This document shows, piece after piece, positions 21,515-33,062 of a DNA stretch of 64,000 nucleotides. Position 1 is the first letter of the stretch. Each line of letters opens with the position of its first letter. The translations under genes were made by a program, and so were the position numbers. The notes under the pieces are model-generated. The model had not been told where the DNA came from. It searched no databases and saw only the letters and a list, made by a program, of their open reading frames with translations. The DNA is from Myoxocephalus aenaeus (taxonomy: Eukaryota > Chordata > Actinopteri > Perciformes > Cottidae), in the NCBI GenBank assembly GCA_038501785.1, contig JBAMJR010000504.1:20001-84000 (forward strand), in the 5' to 3' direction.

Positions 21515-21556
21515 CTCCAACCAAAGCTGCAAAAGCTCCGTCCTCCATGTTGATGC
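21515..21556 (-). CDS. Glycophorin C-like protein, 42-nt exon (juxtamembrane)
   Basis: Small exon encoding (G)INMEDGAFAALVG, the stretch just outside and at the start of the membrane segment. Acceptor TTTTACAG lies above 21556 and donor GTGAGA below 21515. The phases fit both neighbours exactly: G from the Pro/Thr exon plus GC gives Gly, and the last G plus GG gives Gly before VVGSVLLL. This double phase match is the main evidence that the three exons form one gene. The exon lies only about 40 bp from the edge of a 4.9-kb satellite in the upstream intron. Confidence 0.7.
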
Positions 21557-21596
21557 CTGTAAAAGACACAAATTAAACTTAAATAAGAGTCATTAG

Positions 21597-24500
21597 TAGT
21601 GGTAACGACTGGTAACGACTAGTAACGACTAGTAACGACTGGTAACGACTGGTAACGACTAGTAACGACTGGTAACGACTAGTAACGACTAGTAACGACT
21701 GGTAACGATTAGTAACGACTGGTAACGACTGGTAACGACTAGTAACGACTAGTAACGACTGGTAACAACTGGTAACGATTAGTAACGACTGGTAACGACT
21801 GGTAACGATTAGTAACGACTGGTAACGATTAGTAACGACTGGTAACGACTGGTAACGACTGGTAACGACTAGTAACGACTGGTAACGACTAGTAACGACT
21901 GGTAACGACTGGTAACGACTGGTAACGACTAGTAACGACTAGTAACGATTAGTAACGACTAGTAACGACTGGTAACGACTAGTAACGACTGGTAACAACT
22001 GGTAACGATTAGTAACGACTGGTAACGACTGGTAACGATTAGTAACGACTGGTAACGATTAGTAACGACTAGTAACGACTAGTAACGACTGGTAACGACT
22101 AGTAACGACTAGTAACGATTAGTAACGACTGGTAACGACTAGTAACGACTGGTAACGACTGGTAACGACTAGTAACGACTGGTAACGACTAGTAACGACT
22201 GGTAACGACTGGTAACGACTGGTAACGACTAGTAACGACTAGTAACGATTAGTAACGACTAGTAACGACTGGTAACGATTAGTAACGACTGGTAACGACT
22301 AGTAACGACTGGTAACGACTAGTAACGACTAGTAACGACTGGTAACGATTAGTAACGACTGGTAACGACTGGTAACGACTAGTAACGACTAGTAACGACT
22401 GGTAACAACTGGTAACGATTAGTAACGACTGGTAACGACTGGTAACGATTAGTAACGACTGGTAACGATTAGTAACGACTGGTAACGACTGGTAACGACT
22501 GGTAACGACTAGTAACGACTGGTAACGACTAGTAACGACTGGTAACGACTGGTAACGACTGGTAACGACTAGTAACGACTAGTAACGATTAGTAACGACT
22601 AGTAACGACTGGTAACGACTAGTAACGACTGGTAACAACTGGTAACGATTAGTAACGACTGGTAACGACTGGTAACGATTAGTAACGACTGGTAACGATT
22701 AGTAACGACTAGTAACGACTAGTAACGACTGGTAACGACTAGTAACGACTAGTAACGATTAGTAACGACTGGTAACGACTAGTAACGACTGGTAACGACT
22801 GGTAACGACTAGTAACGACTGGTAACGACTAGTAACGACTGGTAACGACTGGTAACGACTGGTAACGACTAGTAACGACTAGTAACGATTAGTAACGACT
22901 AGTAACGACTGGTAACGATTAGTAACGACTGGTAACGACTAGTAACGACTGGTAACGGCTAGTAACGACTGGTAACGACTAGTAACGACTAGTAACGATT
23001 AGTAACGACTGGTAACGACTAGTAACGACTGGTAACGACTGGTAACGACTAGTAACGACTGGTAACGACTAGTAACGACTGGTAACGACTGGTAACGACT
23101 GGTAACGACTAGTAACGACTAGTAACGATTAGTAACGACTAGTAACGACTGGTAACGATTAGTAACGACTGGTAACGACTAGTAACGACTGGTAACGGCT
23201 AGTAACGACTGGTAACGACTAGTAACGACTGGTAACGACTGGTAACGACTGGTAACGACTAGTAACGACTGGTAACGACTGGTAACGACTGGTAACGACT
23301 AGTAACGATTAGTAACGACTAGTAACGACTGGTAACGACTAGTAACGATTAGTAACGACTAGTAACGACTGGTAACGACTGGTAACGACTAGTAACGACT
23401 AGTAACGATTAGTAACGACTAGTAACGACTGGTAACGACTAGTAACGATTAGTAACGACTGGTAACGACTAGTAACGACTGGTAACGACTGGTAACGACT
23501 AGTAACGACTGGTAACGACTAGTAACGACTGGTAACGACTGGTAACGACTGGTAACGACTAGTAACGACTAGTAACGATTAGTAACGACTAGTAACGACT
23601 GGTAACGATTAGTAACGACTGGTAACGACTAGTAACGACTGGTAACGGCTAGTAACGACTGGTAACGACTAGTAACGACTGGTAACGACTGGTAACGACT
23701 GGTAACGACTAGTAACGACTGGTAACGACTGGTAACGACTGGTAACGACTAGTAACGACTGGTAACGACTGGTAACGACTGGTAACGACTGGTAACGACT
23801 AGTAACGACTGGTAACGACTGGTAACGACTGGTAACGACTAGTAACGACTGGTAACGACTGGTAACGACTGGTAACGACTAGTAACGACTGGTAACGACT
23901 GGTAACGATTAGTAACGACTGGTAACGATTAGTAACGACTGGTAACGACTAGTAACGACTGGTAACGACTAGTAACGACTGGTAACGACTGGTAACGACT
24001 GGTAACGACTAGTAACGATTAGTAACGACTGGTAACGACTAGTAACGATTAGTAACGACTAGTAACGACTGGTAACGACTAGTAACGACTAGTAACGATT
24101 AGTAACGACTGGTAACGACTAGTAACGACTGGTAACGACTGGTAACGACTAGTAACGACTGGTAACGACTAGTAACGACTGGTAACGACTGGTAACGACT
24201 GGTAACGACTAGTAACGACTAGTAACGATTAGTAACGACTAGTAACGACTGGTAACGATTAGTAACGACTGGTAACGACTAGTAACGACTGGTAACGGCT
24301 AGTAACGACTGGTAACGACTAGTAACGACTGGTAACGACTGGTAACGACTGGTAACGACTAGTAACGACTGGTAACGACTGGTAACGACTGGTAACGACT
24401 AGTAACGACTGGTAACGACTGGTAACGACTGGTAACGACTAGTAACGACTGGTAACGACTGGTAACGACTGGTAACGACTAGTAACGACTGGTAACGACT

Positions 24501-26539
24501 GGTAACGATTAGTAACGACTGGTAACGATTAGTAACGACTGGTAACGACTAGTAACGACTGGTAACGACTAGTAACGACTGGTAACGACTGGTAACGACT
24601 GGTAACGACTGGTAACGACTGGTAACGACTGGTAACGACTAGTAACGACTGGTAACGACTGGTAACGACTGGTAACGACTAGTAACGACTGGTAACGACT
24701 GGTAACGATTAGTAACGACTGGTAACGATTAGTAACGACTGGTAACGACTGGTAACGACTGGTAACGACTAGTAACGACTGGTAACGATTAGTAACGACT
24801 GGTAACGATTAGTAACGACTGGTTACGACTGGTAACGACTGGTAACGACTAGTAACGACTAGTAACGATTAGTAACGACTGGTAACGATTAGTAACGACT
24901 GGTAACGATTAGTAACGACTGGTAACGACTAGTAACGACTGGTAACGACTGGTAACGACTGGTAACGACTAGTAACGACTAGTAACGATTAGTAACGACT
25001 AGTAACGACTGGTAACGACTAGTAACGACTGGTAACGATTAGTAACGACTGGTAACGATTAGTAACGACTGGTAACGACTAGTAACGACTGGTAACGACT
25101 GGTAACGACTGGTAACGACTAGTAACGACTAGTAACGATTAGTAACGACTAGTAACGACTGGTAACGACTAGTAACGACTGGTAACGACTAGTAACGACT
25201 GGTAACGACTGGTAACGACTGGTAACGACTAGTAACGACTGGTAACGACTGGTAACGACTGGTAACGACTGGTAACGACTAGTAACGACTGGTAACGATT
25301 AGTAACGACTAGTAACGATTAGTAACGACTGGTAACGACTAGTAACGACTGGTAACGATTAGTAACGACTAGTAACGACTAGTAACGACTAGTAACGACT
25401 GGTAACGACTGGTAACGACTAGTAACGACTAGTAACGACTAGTAACGACTGGTAACGACTAGTAACGACTGGTAACGACTAGTAACGACTAGTAACGACT
25501 AGTAACGACTAGTAACGACTAGTAACGACTGGTAACGACTAGTAACGACTAGTAACGACTAGTAACGACTGGTAACGACTAGTAACGACTAGTAACGACT
25601 AGTAACGACTAGTAACGATTAGTAACGACTGGTAACGACTAGTAACGACTGGTAACGATTAGTAACGACTAGTAACGACTAGTAACGATTAGTAACGACT
25701 GGTAACGACTAGTAACGACTGGTAACGACTGGTAACGACTAGTAACGACTGGTAACGACTAGTAACGACTGGTAACGACTGGTAACGACTGGTAACGACT
25801 GGTAACGACTGGTAACGACTGGTAACGACTGGTAACGATTAGTAACGACTAGTAACGATTAGTAACGACTGGTAACGACTAGTAACGACTGGTAACGATT
25901 AGTAACGACTAGTAACGACTAGTAACGACTAGTAACGACTGGTAACGACTGGTAACGACTAGTAACGACTAGTAACGACTAGTAACGACTGGTAACGACT
26001 AGTAACGACTGGTAACGACTAGTAACGACTAGTAACGACTAGTAACGACTAGTAACGACTAGTAACGACTGGTAACGACTAGTAACGACTAGTAACGACT
26101 AGTAACGACTGGTAACGACTAGTAACGACTAGTAACGACTAGTAACGACTAGTAACGATTAGTAACGACTGGTAACGACTAGTAACGACTGGTAACGATT
26201 AGTAACGACTAGTAACGACTAGTAACGATTAGTAACGACTGGTAACGACTAGTAACGACTGGTAACGACTGGTAACGACTAGTAACGACTGGTAACGACT
26301 AGTAACGACTGGTAACGACTGGTAACGACTGGTAACGACTGGTAACGACTGGTAACGACTGGTAACGACTGGTAACGACTAGTAACGACTAGTAACGACT
26401 GGTAACGACTGGTAACGACTGGTAACGACTGGTAACGACTAGTAACGACTAGTAACGACTAGTAACGACTGGTAACGACTGGTAACGACTGGTAACGACT
26501 GGTAACGACTGGTAACGACTAGTAACGACTGGTAACGAC
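21597..26539. repeat. 10-bp satellite, about 494 copies, with higher-order repeats
   Basis: Units (A/G)GTAACGACT with ACGATT, ACAACT and ACGGCT variants. Variant order repeats at larger scales: 21741 onward recurs at 22381 (640-bp offset), 22861 at 23101 (240-bp offset), and 25321-25800 at 25861-26340 (540-bp offset). The array occupies about 90% of the 5457-bp intron between the Pro/Thr exon and the 42-nt exon. No open frames survive. Confidence 0.99.
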
Positions 26540-26683
26540 AAGGAAAAAAAGAAACGATAAGAAACGATAAAAGACCAAAACAGTTGAATATTTCCCTCTG
26601 AGATATTAAATAAAGTAAAGAACGGCCTTATCTCCGTGGGGACAGACCCTGAAGGCGTCACACTCACTCCTTCATGCTGATAA

Positions 26684-26723
<40 letters not shown>

Positions 26724-27013
26724 GTGTGAGTCAAACTTTACCGTCTGGACAAAGTACCTTTACAAAGTATGCAACATCAACCAAGTACTCCGTTACAAGT
26801 AAAAGTACTATCACGATGTACTTAAAGTATGAAAGGTAGTACAGTGACTGATAATACTTTAAGTACATTATACTGATAATACTTTTATACTGAATAGGAC
26901 TATTTTTACAGAGCGTTTTCTACTAGATCTGAGTACTTTCTAGTTTTAACAATGCAGTATATGGTTACCAACATAGAGGTTTATCATCTCGTTGATGTAC
27001 AAGTACCACGTAC
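26540..27013 (-). other. Intron flank with CA microsatellite
   Basis: Remainder of the same intron. It includes a CA run (26684-26720) and tandem TACTTAAAGTA-type segments near 26800-26890. No exon-like segment with a matching phase was found here. Confidence 0.6.
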
Positions 27014-27476
27014 CATTCACCACCGTGATGTTCACATCATCGAGAGGAGGAGGAGGAGGAGAAGGAGCAGGAGGAAGAGGAGGGAGAGAAGAAGGAGCAG
27101 CAGGAGCAGCAGTAGCAGTAGCAGGAGTAGCAGGAGGAGCAGGAAGAAGAGCAGGAGGAGTAGTAGGAAAGAGAGCAGGAGTAGGAATAGGAAGAAGAGC
27201 AGGAGTAGGAGGAGTAGTAGGAAGATGAGGAGTAGTAGGAAGATGAGTAGGAGGAATAGTAGGAAGATGAGGAGTAGGAGGAATAGTAGGAAGATGAGGA
27301 GTAGGAGGAAGATGAGTAGGAGGAGTAGTAGGAAGATGAGGAGGAGTAGGAGGAAGATGAGTAGGAGGATCGGTAGTAGGAGGAAGATGAGTAGGAGGAA
27401 GATGAGTAGGAGGATCGGTAGTAGGAGGAGGAGGAGCAGCACTTGAGACCTTTAAATTGTACATGATGACGTCGAC
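27014..27476 (-). CDS. Glycophorin C-like protein, Pro/Thr-rich ectodomain exon
   Basis: Exon of 463 nt, opening in phase 0 after a strong acceptor (TTTCTTTCTGCTCAG) and ending in phase 1 before donor GTACGT. It encodes about 150 residues from the first Met (27464). An N-terminal MYNLKVSSAA leads into a long Pro/Thr-rich repeat (PPTHLPPT, PTTPPTPH types) typical of mucin-like O-glycosylated stalks, then DDVNITVVN with an N-glycosylation sequon before the membrane. The repeat is a coding minisatellite (27040-27430), and the high-Leu and Ser-Tyr open frames in other phases are its shadows. The whole protein from this Met would be 262 aa. Glycophorin C also lacks a cleaved signal peptide, so starting here is plausible. 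An upstream exon giving a signal peptide is the alternative. Confidence 0.62.
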
Positions 27477-27671
27477 CTGAGCAGAAAGAAAAAGATATTA
27501 TCAAATATTCATAAAAGTTAAGAAGGATTCTTTTCACAAAAAGCTGATTTAGCAGAATCCAACAAATTCATGAACATAAATAACTTTCTCATAACTGTTA
27601 AAAGTAATACACATTTGAAGTGTGATTCATAGTTTATGTCCATTCAATTTCCCTGTGTTTAATATCACTCA

Positions 27672-28195
27672 GAACTTCATAAAGTACGTGTTTCTCTCTT
27701 AATAAACTTCATAAAGTATGTGTTTCTCTCTTAATAAACTTCATAAAGTACGTGTTTCTCTCTTAATAAACTTCATAAAGTACGTGTTTCTCTCTTAATA
27801 AACTTCATAAAGTACGTGTTTCTCTCTTAATAAACTTCATAAAGTACGTGTTTCTCTCCTAATAAACTTCATAAAGTACGTGTTTCTCCTAATAAACTTA
27901 ATAAAGTACATGTTTCTCTCCTAATAAACTTCATAAAGTACATGTTTCTCTCCTAATAAACTTCATAAAGTATGTGTTTCTCCTAATAAACTTCATAAAG
28001 TACATGTTTCTCTCCTAATAAACTTCATAAAGTACATGTTTCTCCTAATAAACTTCATAAAGTACATGTTTCTCTCTTAATAAACTTCATAAAGTACGTG
28101 TTTCTCCTAATAAACTTAATAAAGTACATGTTTCTCTCCTAATAAACTTCATAAAGTACATGTTTCTCTCCTAATAAACTTCATAAAGTACGCGT
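27672..28195. repeat. 32-bp intronic minisatellite, about 17 copies
   Basis: Units of 28 to 32 bp (AACTTCATAAAGTACGTGTT, TCTCTCTTAATA), with CTCTCTT, CTCTCCT and CTCCT length variants. It lies in the first intron of the glycophorin C-like gene. The interval 27477-27671 is unique. Confidence 0.97.
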
Positions 28196-28399
28196 CTCAC
28201 ACGCTGAACTCAGAGTTTATCTCTGAGCTGCAGCATTGAGCTCATTTTAATCAGATGTTATTCTCATAAACGTTCCTCTTTGGTCTCATCGAGCTTTTCT
28301 TGATGTTTTTGAGACGCGAGCACAAGATGTTCTGTTGCTTTAAACAAATAAAACACACAATAATTCATAAAAAGGTTAAAAAACAAACGAGAAACTCAC

Positions 28400-28443
28400 C
28401 AGTTCTGAGAAGAAGAAGAAACACAACAGAGCATATGCTGACC
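28400..28443 (-). other. Candidate upstream exon of the glycophorin C-like gene
   Basis: The minus strand shows AGAACTG then donor GTGAGT (exon end 28400). In the phase-0 frame that joins the Pro/Thr exon, the segment reads WSAYALLCFFFFSEL, hydrophobic like a signal-peptide core, but no ATG opens this frame before the CA/GT repeat. It may be a 5' UTR exon (translation then starts at 27464), or an internal exon after acceptor GGTCAG near 28437. A short out-of-frame ATG (28435) would act as an upstream start. The right limit is not determined. Confidence 0.35.
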
Positions 28444-28553
<110 letters not shown>

Positions 28554-28559
28554 TGGGTG

Positions 28560-28735
28560 TGTTGTCGCTCCCCAGGGTCGAGAGCTGTTCCTGCTCCGGC
28601 CAATCACGAGGCTGACTCCGCCCCTCTGATGCTCAGCCTCAGATGAAGCCGTGCAGCTGACGTCATCCTGTTTATTAACCTCTCCTCATGCTTTGGCTGC
28701 AGCAGTTTGTGCTTCCTGCATTTCCCAGAATGCAT
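28560..28735 (-). promoter_or_regulatory. Promoter-like region: CCAAT, CRE, ZNF143-type site
   Basis: Within 140 bp there is a CCAATCA box (28600-28606, NF-Y type), a perfect palindromic CRE TGACGTCA (28658-28665) and TTCCCAGAATGC (28722-28733), the core of the ZNF143/THAP11 promoter motif. The order fits a promoter for the minus-strand membrane-protein gene just to the left. No TATA box is seen. Each motif is seen in the sequence. The promoter role is inferred. Confidence 0.5.
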
Positions 28736-28944
28736 CAGGACAACCACAAAGAGTGTGATGGTTATTGTTTTTAATATGTGGCTGTTTTTCATTCTCCCAA
28801 CTCCCAAAAGGACTGAAGGCCCACGTGAGACACGAGAAGTCGAGTGAGCTTTCATTAATGAACCAGAATAGTTTTTATATCCTGATACTTTCAAAGACCA
28901 AAACCCATCATCAGAAATCTGCAAGATTGTTTCTGCATAAAAGT

Positions 28945-29140
28945 TTCTGTTAAAAAGTTTCTGTTAAAAAGTTTCTGTTAATAGGTTTCTGTTAAAATGT
29001 TTCTGTTAAAAGTTTCTACATAAAAGTTTCTACATAAAAGTTTCTACATAAAAGTTTCTACATAAAAGTTTCTGCATAAAAGTTTCTACATAAAAGTTTC
29101 TACATAAAAGTTTCTGCATAAAAGTTTCTACATAAAAAAT
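28945..29140. repeat. 14- to 16-bp minisatellite
   Basis: Repeats of AAAAGTTTCT(A/G)CAT and TTAAAAAGTTTCTG, about 13 copies. The interval 28736-28944 is unique with no gene evidence. Confidence 0.95.
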
Positions 29141-29151
29141 ACAGACTGGAC

Positions 29152-29687
29152 AGGAGGGTCCCCTGAACCCCAGGAGAGGGTCCCCTGAACCCCAGGAGAG
29201 GAGCCCCTGAACCCCAGGAGAGGAGCCCCTGAACCCCAGGAGAGGGTCCCCTGAACCCCAGGAGAGGAGCCCCTGAACCCCAGGAGAGGAGCCCCTGAAC
29301 CCCAGGAGAGGGTCCCCTGAACCCCAGGAGAGGAGCCCCTGAACCCCAGGAGAGGGTCCCCTGAACCCCAGGAGAGGAGCCCCTGAACCCCAGGAGAGGA
29401 GCCCCTGAACCCCAGGAGAGGGTCCCCTGAACCCCAGGAGAGGGTCCCCTGAACCCCAGGAGAGGAGCCCCTGAACCCCAGGAGAGGGTCCCCTGAACCC
29501 CAGGAGAGGAGCCCCTGAACCCCAGGAGAGGAGCCCCTGAACCCCAGGAGAGGGTCCCCTGAACCCCAGGAGAGGAGCCCCTGAACCCCAGGAGAGGAGC
29601 CCCTGAACCCCAGGAGAGGGTCCCCTGAACCCCAGGAGAGGGTCCCCTGAACCCCAGGAGAGGAGCCCCTGAACCCCAGGAGAGGAG
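29152..29687. repeat. 22-bp minisatellite, about 24 copies
   Basis: GC-rich units (CCCCTGAACCCCAGGAGAGG plus AG or GT). Two unit types alternate irregularly. Long frames open on the minus strand (230 and 231 residues of SPGVQG/LLGFRG repeats) are repeat artefacts without a start context or domain. Confidence 0.98.
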
Positions 29688-31001
29688 GTAACCGTGTCCT
29701 AACCTTCTCTCCTCTGATCGGCCCACAGAGCAGAGGAGCTGCTCGTGAGACCGAAGACCCGACCGGGAGGAATCTTTTGAGTTTAACCCCAAACCTGTTT
29801 ATTAAAGGACACTTTTTGTTCACGTACTAATGTCTCTGAGTCTCTATTTTATTGTTGAATCTTGCCTCCACCTCCCCCGGGTTGCCACAATATGAACATT
29901 TAGCATTTATTGAAAGAAGACATAATTCATTGAAAAAAAATGCATGTTTGCAGAATTTTAGGAGAAAACAAACATCATAAATAAAAACACCTCAAACTCA
30001 AGAGTCACTCGCTGATCGTTTAATTCATTTCATCATAAAAACTCAGTTCCATCTGCTTTGATAAACATTTTGATTCCCAAACTATTCATAAACTATTCAT
30101 ATGTACTAAACTATTCTGTCGTTATTCTGGCAGCTCGAACATCTCAACATTTCATGATTATTTTCGCAGCCGGCGACATGAATTACGACTGAAACTGTTT
30201 TAGTTTGAGTTGCTCGTCTTCATCGTCTTCATCGTCTCCAGGAAGAAGAAACACTCGTTTACGACACGACTCTTTGTAGCGAGAAAACACATTCTAACAT
30301 TTTAGTAGCCAACGTTTCTATAAGTTATATGTTTGATAGTCAACTAGATTTTATACATTTTAAACTTTTACGAGCCAAGGACAAGATATGTGATAGTCAT
30401 TAAAGTCTTGACTCCGCAATTAAAGTTTAAAGTGACGGAGAACCTACGGGCACAAGCTCTAACAAAGAAAAAGGTCATTTAAATTAAAAATAATTCTCGT
30501 AGATTTTGTCGTTTTTTGATGTGTCACAAATCAAAAGGTTATTTGTTGACGTATTTAAATAAACGTTTGTAGCTTAAATAAAGCATCAATCCCACTTATT
30601 TAAAGCCAAATCTTGATGGTTTTTAGAAGTTTTTAACCCAATTTACAGTACAAACACATATTTAAAACCGTAATCCACGAGGAAACACATTCCTCTCCAT
30701 AATATTCTGAATTTTTTCAACTTTACCTGTCAACAAACCTAAAATTATTGATCGGTGGTTTGCAGTACTCGGGAGCCAAAATCATGCAAAAATGATGCTG
30801 AATTCAGAAAAGTACAAAAACATTTGCAGCAACACGTCGCAGCGAGGCGTCTGAGTGAACATGTGGTTAAAGTGATTATAAATCAGTGGCTAGTTTTGTA
30901 AAAGCCGAGTTGAAGACGTTAGACTCCGATAGAAAAGAACATTGAACCAAAGCGCTGCTGCTGCTTCTTCTTCTGCGTCTTAATTTCCGGCAGCGTTCCC
31001 C
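29688..31001. other. Intergenic region, S100B-like 3' side
   Basis: Unique AT-rich DNA. The part near 31001 downward is the 3' untranslated region of the minus-strand S100B-like gene; its end is not determined. No other gene is recognised. Confidence 0.55.
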
Positions 31002-31148
31002 TCACTCGTCCTCGCGGTGGAAGAAGTCGTGGCAACAGACCGTAACCACGGAGACGAACGTCATGAACTCCTGGAAGTCGCACTCGGCGTCGCCGTCCTG
31101 GTCCAGGCTCTCCATCAGGCGGTCCAGGCCGGCCGCGTCCCTCACGTG
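31002..31148 (-). CDS. s100b: S100B-like protein, last exon (canonical EF-hand)
   Basis: Encodes the C-terminal 48 residues of a small S100 calcium-binding protein, after acceptor GTGACCTGCAG. It contains the canonical 12-residue EF-hand loop DQDGDAECDFQE with acidic ligands at positions 1, 3, 5 and 12, then FMTFVSVVTVCCHDFFHREDE and stop. CDFQEFM(A/T)FV and the Cys-His-x-Phe-Phe-x tail are typical of S100B. S100 proteins act as antiparallel dimers that expose a hydrophobic cleft on Ca2+ binding. The exon joins in phase 0 to 31769-31906, for a total of 94 aa, normal for the family. The acidic/basic HREDE end is slightly longer than mammalian S100B. S100A1 is the nearest alternative; the Cys and FF tail favour S100B. 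Confidence 0.95.
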   Translation of the reverse strand, partial: HVRDAAGLDRLMESLDQDGDAECDFQEFMTFVSVVTVCCHDFFHREDE

Positions 31149-31768
31149 CTGCAGGTCACCAGAGCTTTAATAAGCATCACTAAATATGTAATGCACTTAT
31201 GCATTCTTTGATTTAACCGTTATTTATCCAGGATACGAGGATTTGAAATCTATATTCTTTAGCAAGTCCTGGCAAAAAAAAAACAGTTAAAAACAATATA
31301 ACAAATTCTAATAAAAAAGACCCAAAACAGACTTAAAAAGGACCAAAGAGTTAATTAATTACAAAGAATTTTTTAATAAAAAAGATCAAAAACAGACTTA
31401 AAAACAAAATAGCAAAAAGTTAAAAACAACATAAAAAATTCTAATAAAAAAGATCAAAACAGACTTCATAAAATAGCAAAAAGTAAGAAGTTTCTAATAA
31501 AAAGACAGAAAACAGCAAAAAGTCAACAGCAAATATATTATAGATCAAGATACATAAAGTAATAAAACATTAAAGTGATGAACACAATAGAACGCATCAT
31601 TCTGCATAAGGAGTACTTATAGTGGTACTTTGGGTACATTTTCATGCTCACACTTGTATGTTTAACTAAAGTTAGTAATTGTTCCATCACAATTCAGTTA
31701 CAGAGATATGAATACATGAATGTTTCATCATTATTCATCACATGAGATATGAATACATGAGTGTTCAC
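31149..31768 (-). other. S100B-like intron 2
   Basis: Intron between the two coding exons. 31270-31520 is a degenerate A-rich repeat (AAAAAAGA(C/T)CAAAACAGAC-type). It also holds a short ATGAATACATGA duplication near 31700-31760. Nothing else is seen. Confidence 0.8.
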
Positions 31769-31906
31769 CTCCAGCAGCTCCGGCAGCTCGTCCTGCAGCA
31801 GCTGCTTCAGCTCGCTCTTCTTCAGCTTGTGTTTGTCTCCTTCTCGCTCCGAATACTTCTGGAACACGGCGATGATGGTCGCCATCGAGCTCTCCAGGTC
31901 GCTCAT
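31769..31906 (-). CDS. s100b: S100B-like protein, first coding exon (pseudo EF-hand)
   Basis: Encodes residues 1-46, beginning MSDLESSMATIIAVFQKYS and ending ELPELLE before donor GTGAAC. It carries the S100-specific N-terminal 14-residue EF-hand (YSEREGDKHKLKKSEL), which binds Ca2+ mainly through backbone carbonyls. The start at 31906 was chosen because S100 proteins begin M-S/T-D/E-L-E. The frame extends upstream through a Lys/Thr stretch (KKKKTKTKTK) from another ATG at 31939, which would be atypical. The length of exactly 138 coding nt and the phase-0 junction match the conserved S100 gene structure. Confidence 0.95.
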
Positions 31907-32089
31907 CTTCGTCTTCGTCTTCGTCTTCTTCTTCTTCATGTTAACAGAACATAACGCGTCAGACGAGAGGAAACATCCAGAATACATATTCAGCTGTTTG
32001 TTATATAAGGCCTGATGTGCATATTTAAACATAACATTTCATAAAACTTAATAAAAGCAGACTTGTCTCATGTCAGCAATGAAGTGTCA

Positions 32090-32378
32090 TGCTGATAGAT
32101 ATTGTATATAAACATGCTGATAGATATTGTATATAAACATGCTGATAGATATTGTATATAAACATGCCGATAGATATTGTATATAAACATGCTGATAGAT
32201 ATTGTATATAAACATGCTGATAGATATTGTATATAAACATGCTGGTAGATATTGTATATAAACATGCCGATAGATATTGTATATAAACATGCTGATAGAT
32301 ATTGTATATAAACATGCTGATAGATATTGTATATAAACATGCTGATAGATATTGTATATAAACATGCTGATAGATATT
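32090..32378. repeat. 25-bp minisatellite, about 11.5 copies
   Basis: Units ATGCTGATAGATATTGTATA plus TAAAC, nearly identical, in intron 1 of the S100B-like gene. All three minus frames are open. They are repeat artefacts. Confidence 0.97.
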
Positions 32379-32935
32379 AGTTTTATTTATGACTCTGATC
32401 ATAAATCTCATTCAGCAGCTTTATGCACCAAACTTTCCTCTTCCATTCATAAATATATTCTGAATCTTCATGCAGAGGTTTGTTCACTCAGCCTCATTTA
32501 TTCTACATGTATTAATAGAAACATGATGGAAATAGATTAATTTAAAGCTGTTAACAGAATTTACTGATTTATGAAATGATTCAAGAAGATAATAAAAAAT
32601 CATTCTGCAAAAACCTTTGAATCTAATATGTCAACAAAATGAATCAATAATTAGAACCTGGCTTTATGTTCACGCTTCTGAACATGAGCTCATCCCTCCA
32701 CCGCATATTTAAATACACATAACTCTTTATTTTAACTTTCTTAATATTCTACTGTAGACCCAATTGTAAATATTCATGCTCCCTGCACTCAGTTTTATGT
32801 TTATTGTTAAATGTTAAAAGTGATGCAGCTCCCGCCAGGACACATCCATGTACGTGGAAACATACACGGCAGTAAATGGTTCTGATTCTGATATTTCATA
32901 AGATGATGCCTTTTTAGATATAAGTGAGATCTTAC

Positions 32936-32957
32936 CTCAGAGGGAGTTCAGCCGGCT
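32936..32957 (-). other. s100b: S100B-like noncoding exon 1 (5' UTR)
   Basis: The minus strand reads CCCTCTGAG then donor GTAAGA, with exon end at 32936. The start is placed about 25-30 nt below the TATA box. S100 genes usually have a short untranslated first exon, so this fits. The exact start site is inferred. Confidence 0.6.
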
Positions 32958-32980
32958 GAAGGAGGACGAGGACGGAGCCG

Positions 32981-33062
32981 CTTTATACTGCAGCCGGCTG
33001 CTGGAGGGTGTGGTGGGGTGCTGGTGGGGTGCTGGTGGGGTGCTGGTGGGGTGCTGGGTGGG
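32981..33062 (-). promoter_or_regulatory. S100B-like promoter: TATA box with CACCCC array
   Basis: TATAAAG on the minus strand (32981-32987), flanked by GCCGGCTG. Directly upstream (33008-33058) are four copies of an 11-bp unit whose minus strand reads AGCACCCCACC. These are KLF/Sp1-type CACCC boxes, and their complementary strand is G-rich enough for a G-quadruplex. The TATA box, then a GTAAGA donor about 50 nt later, then a coding exon with an S100 start make this promoter assignment good. Confidence 0.75.

Noticed and set aside
27032..27537. Poly-Leu and Ser-Tyr minus frames and an Arg-Ser plus frame
   Set aside because: Alternative frames of the Pro/Thr exon. Only the Pro/Thr frame has matching splice phases and a sequon.
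29100..29823. Two collagen-like minus frames (SPGVQG, LLGFRG)
   Set aside because: Pure translation of the 22-bp repeat in two phases. Not Gly-X-Y, no signal peptide, no splice context.
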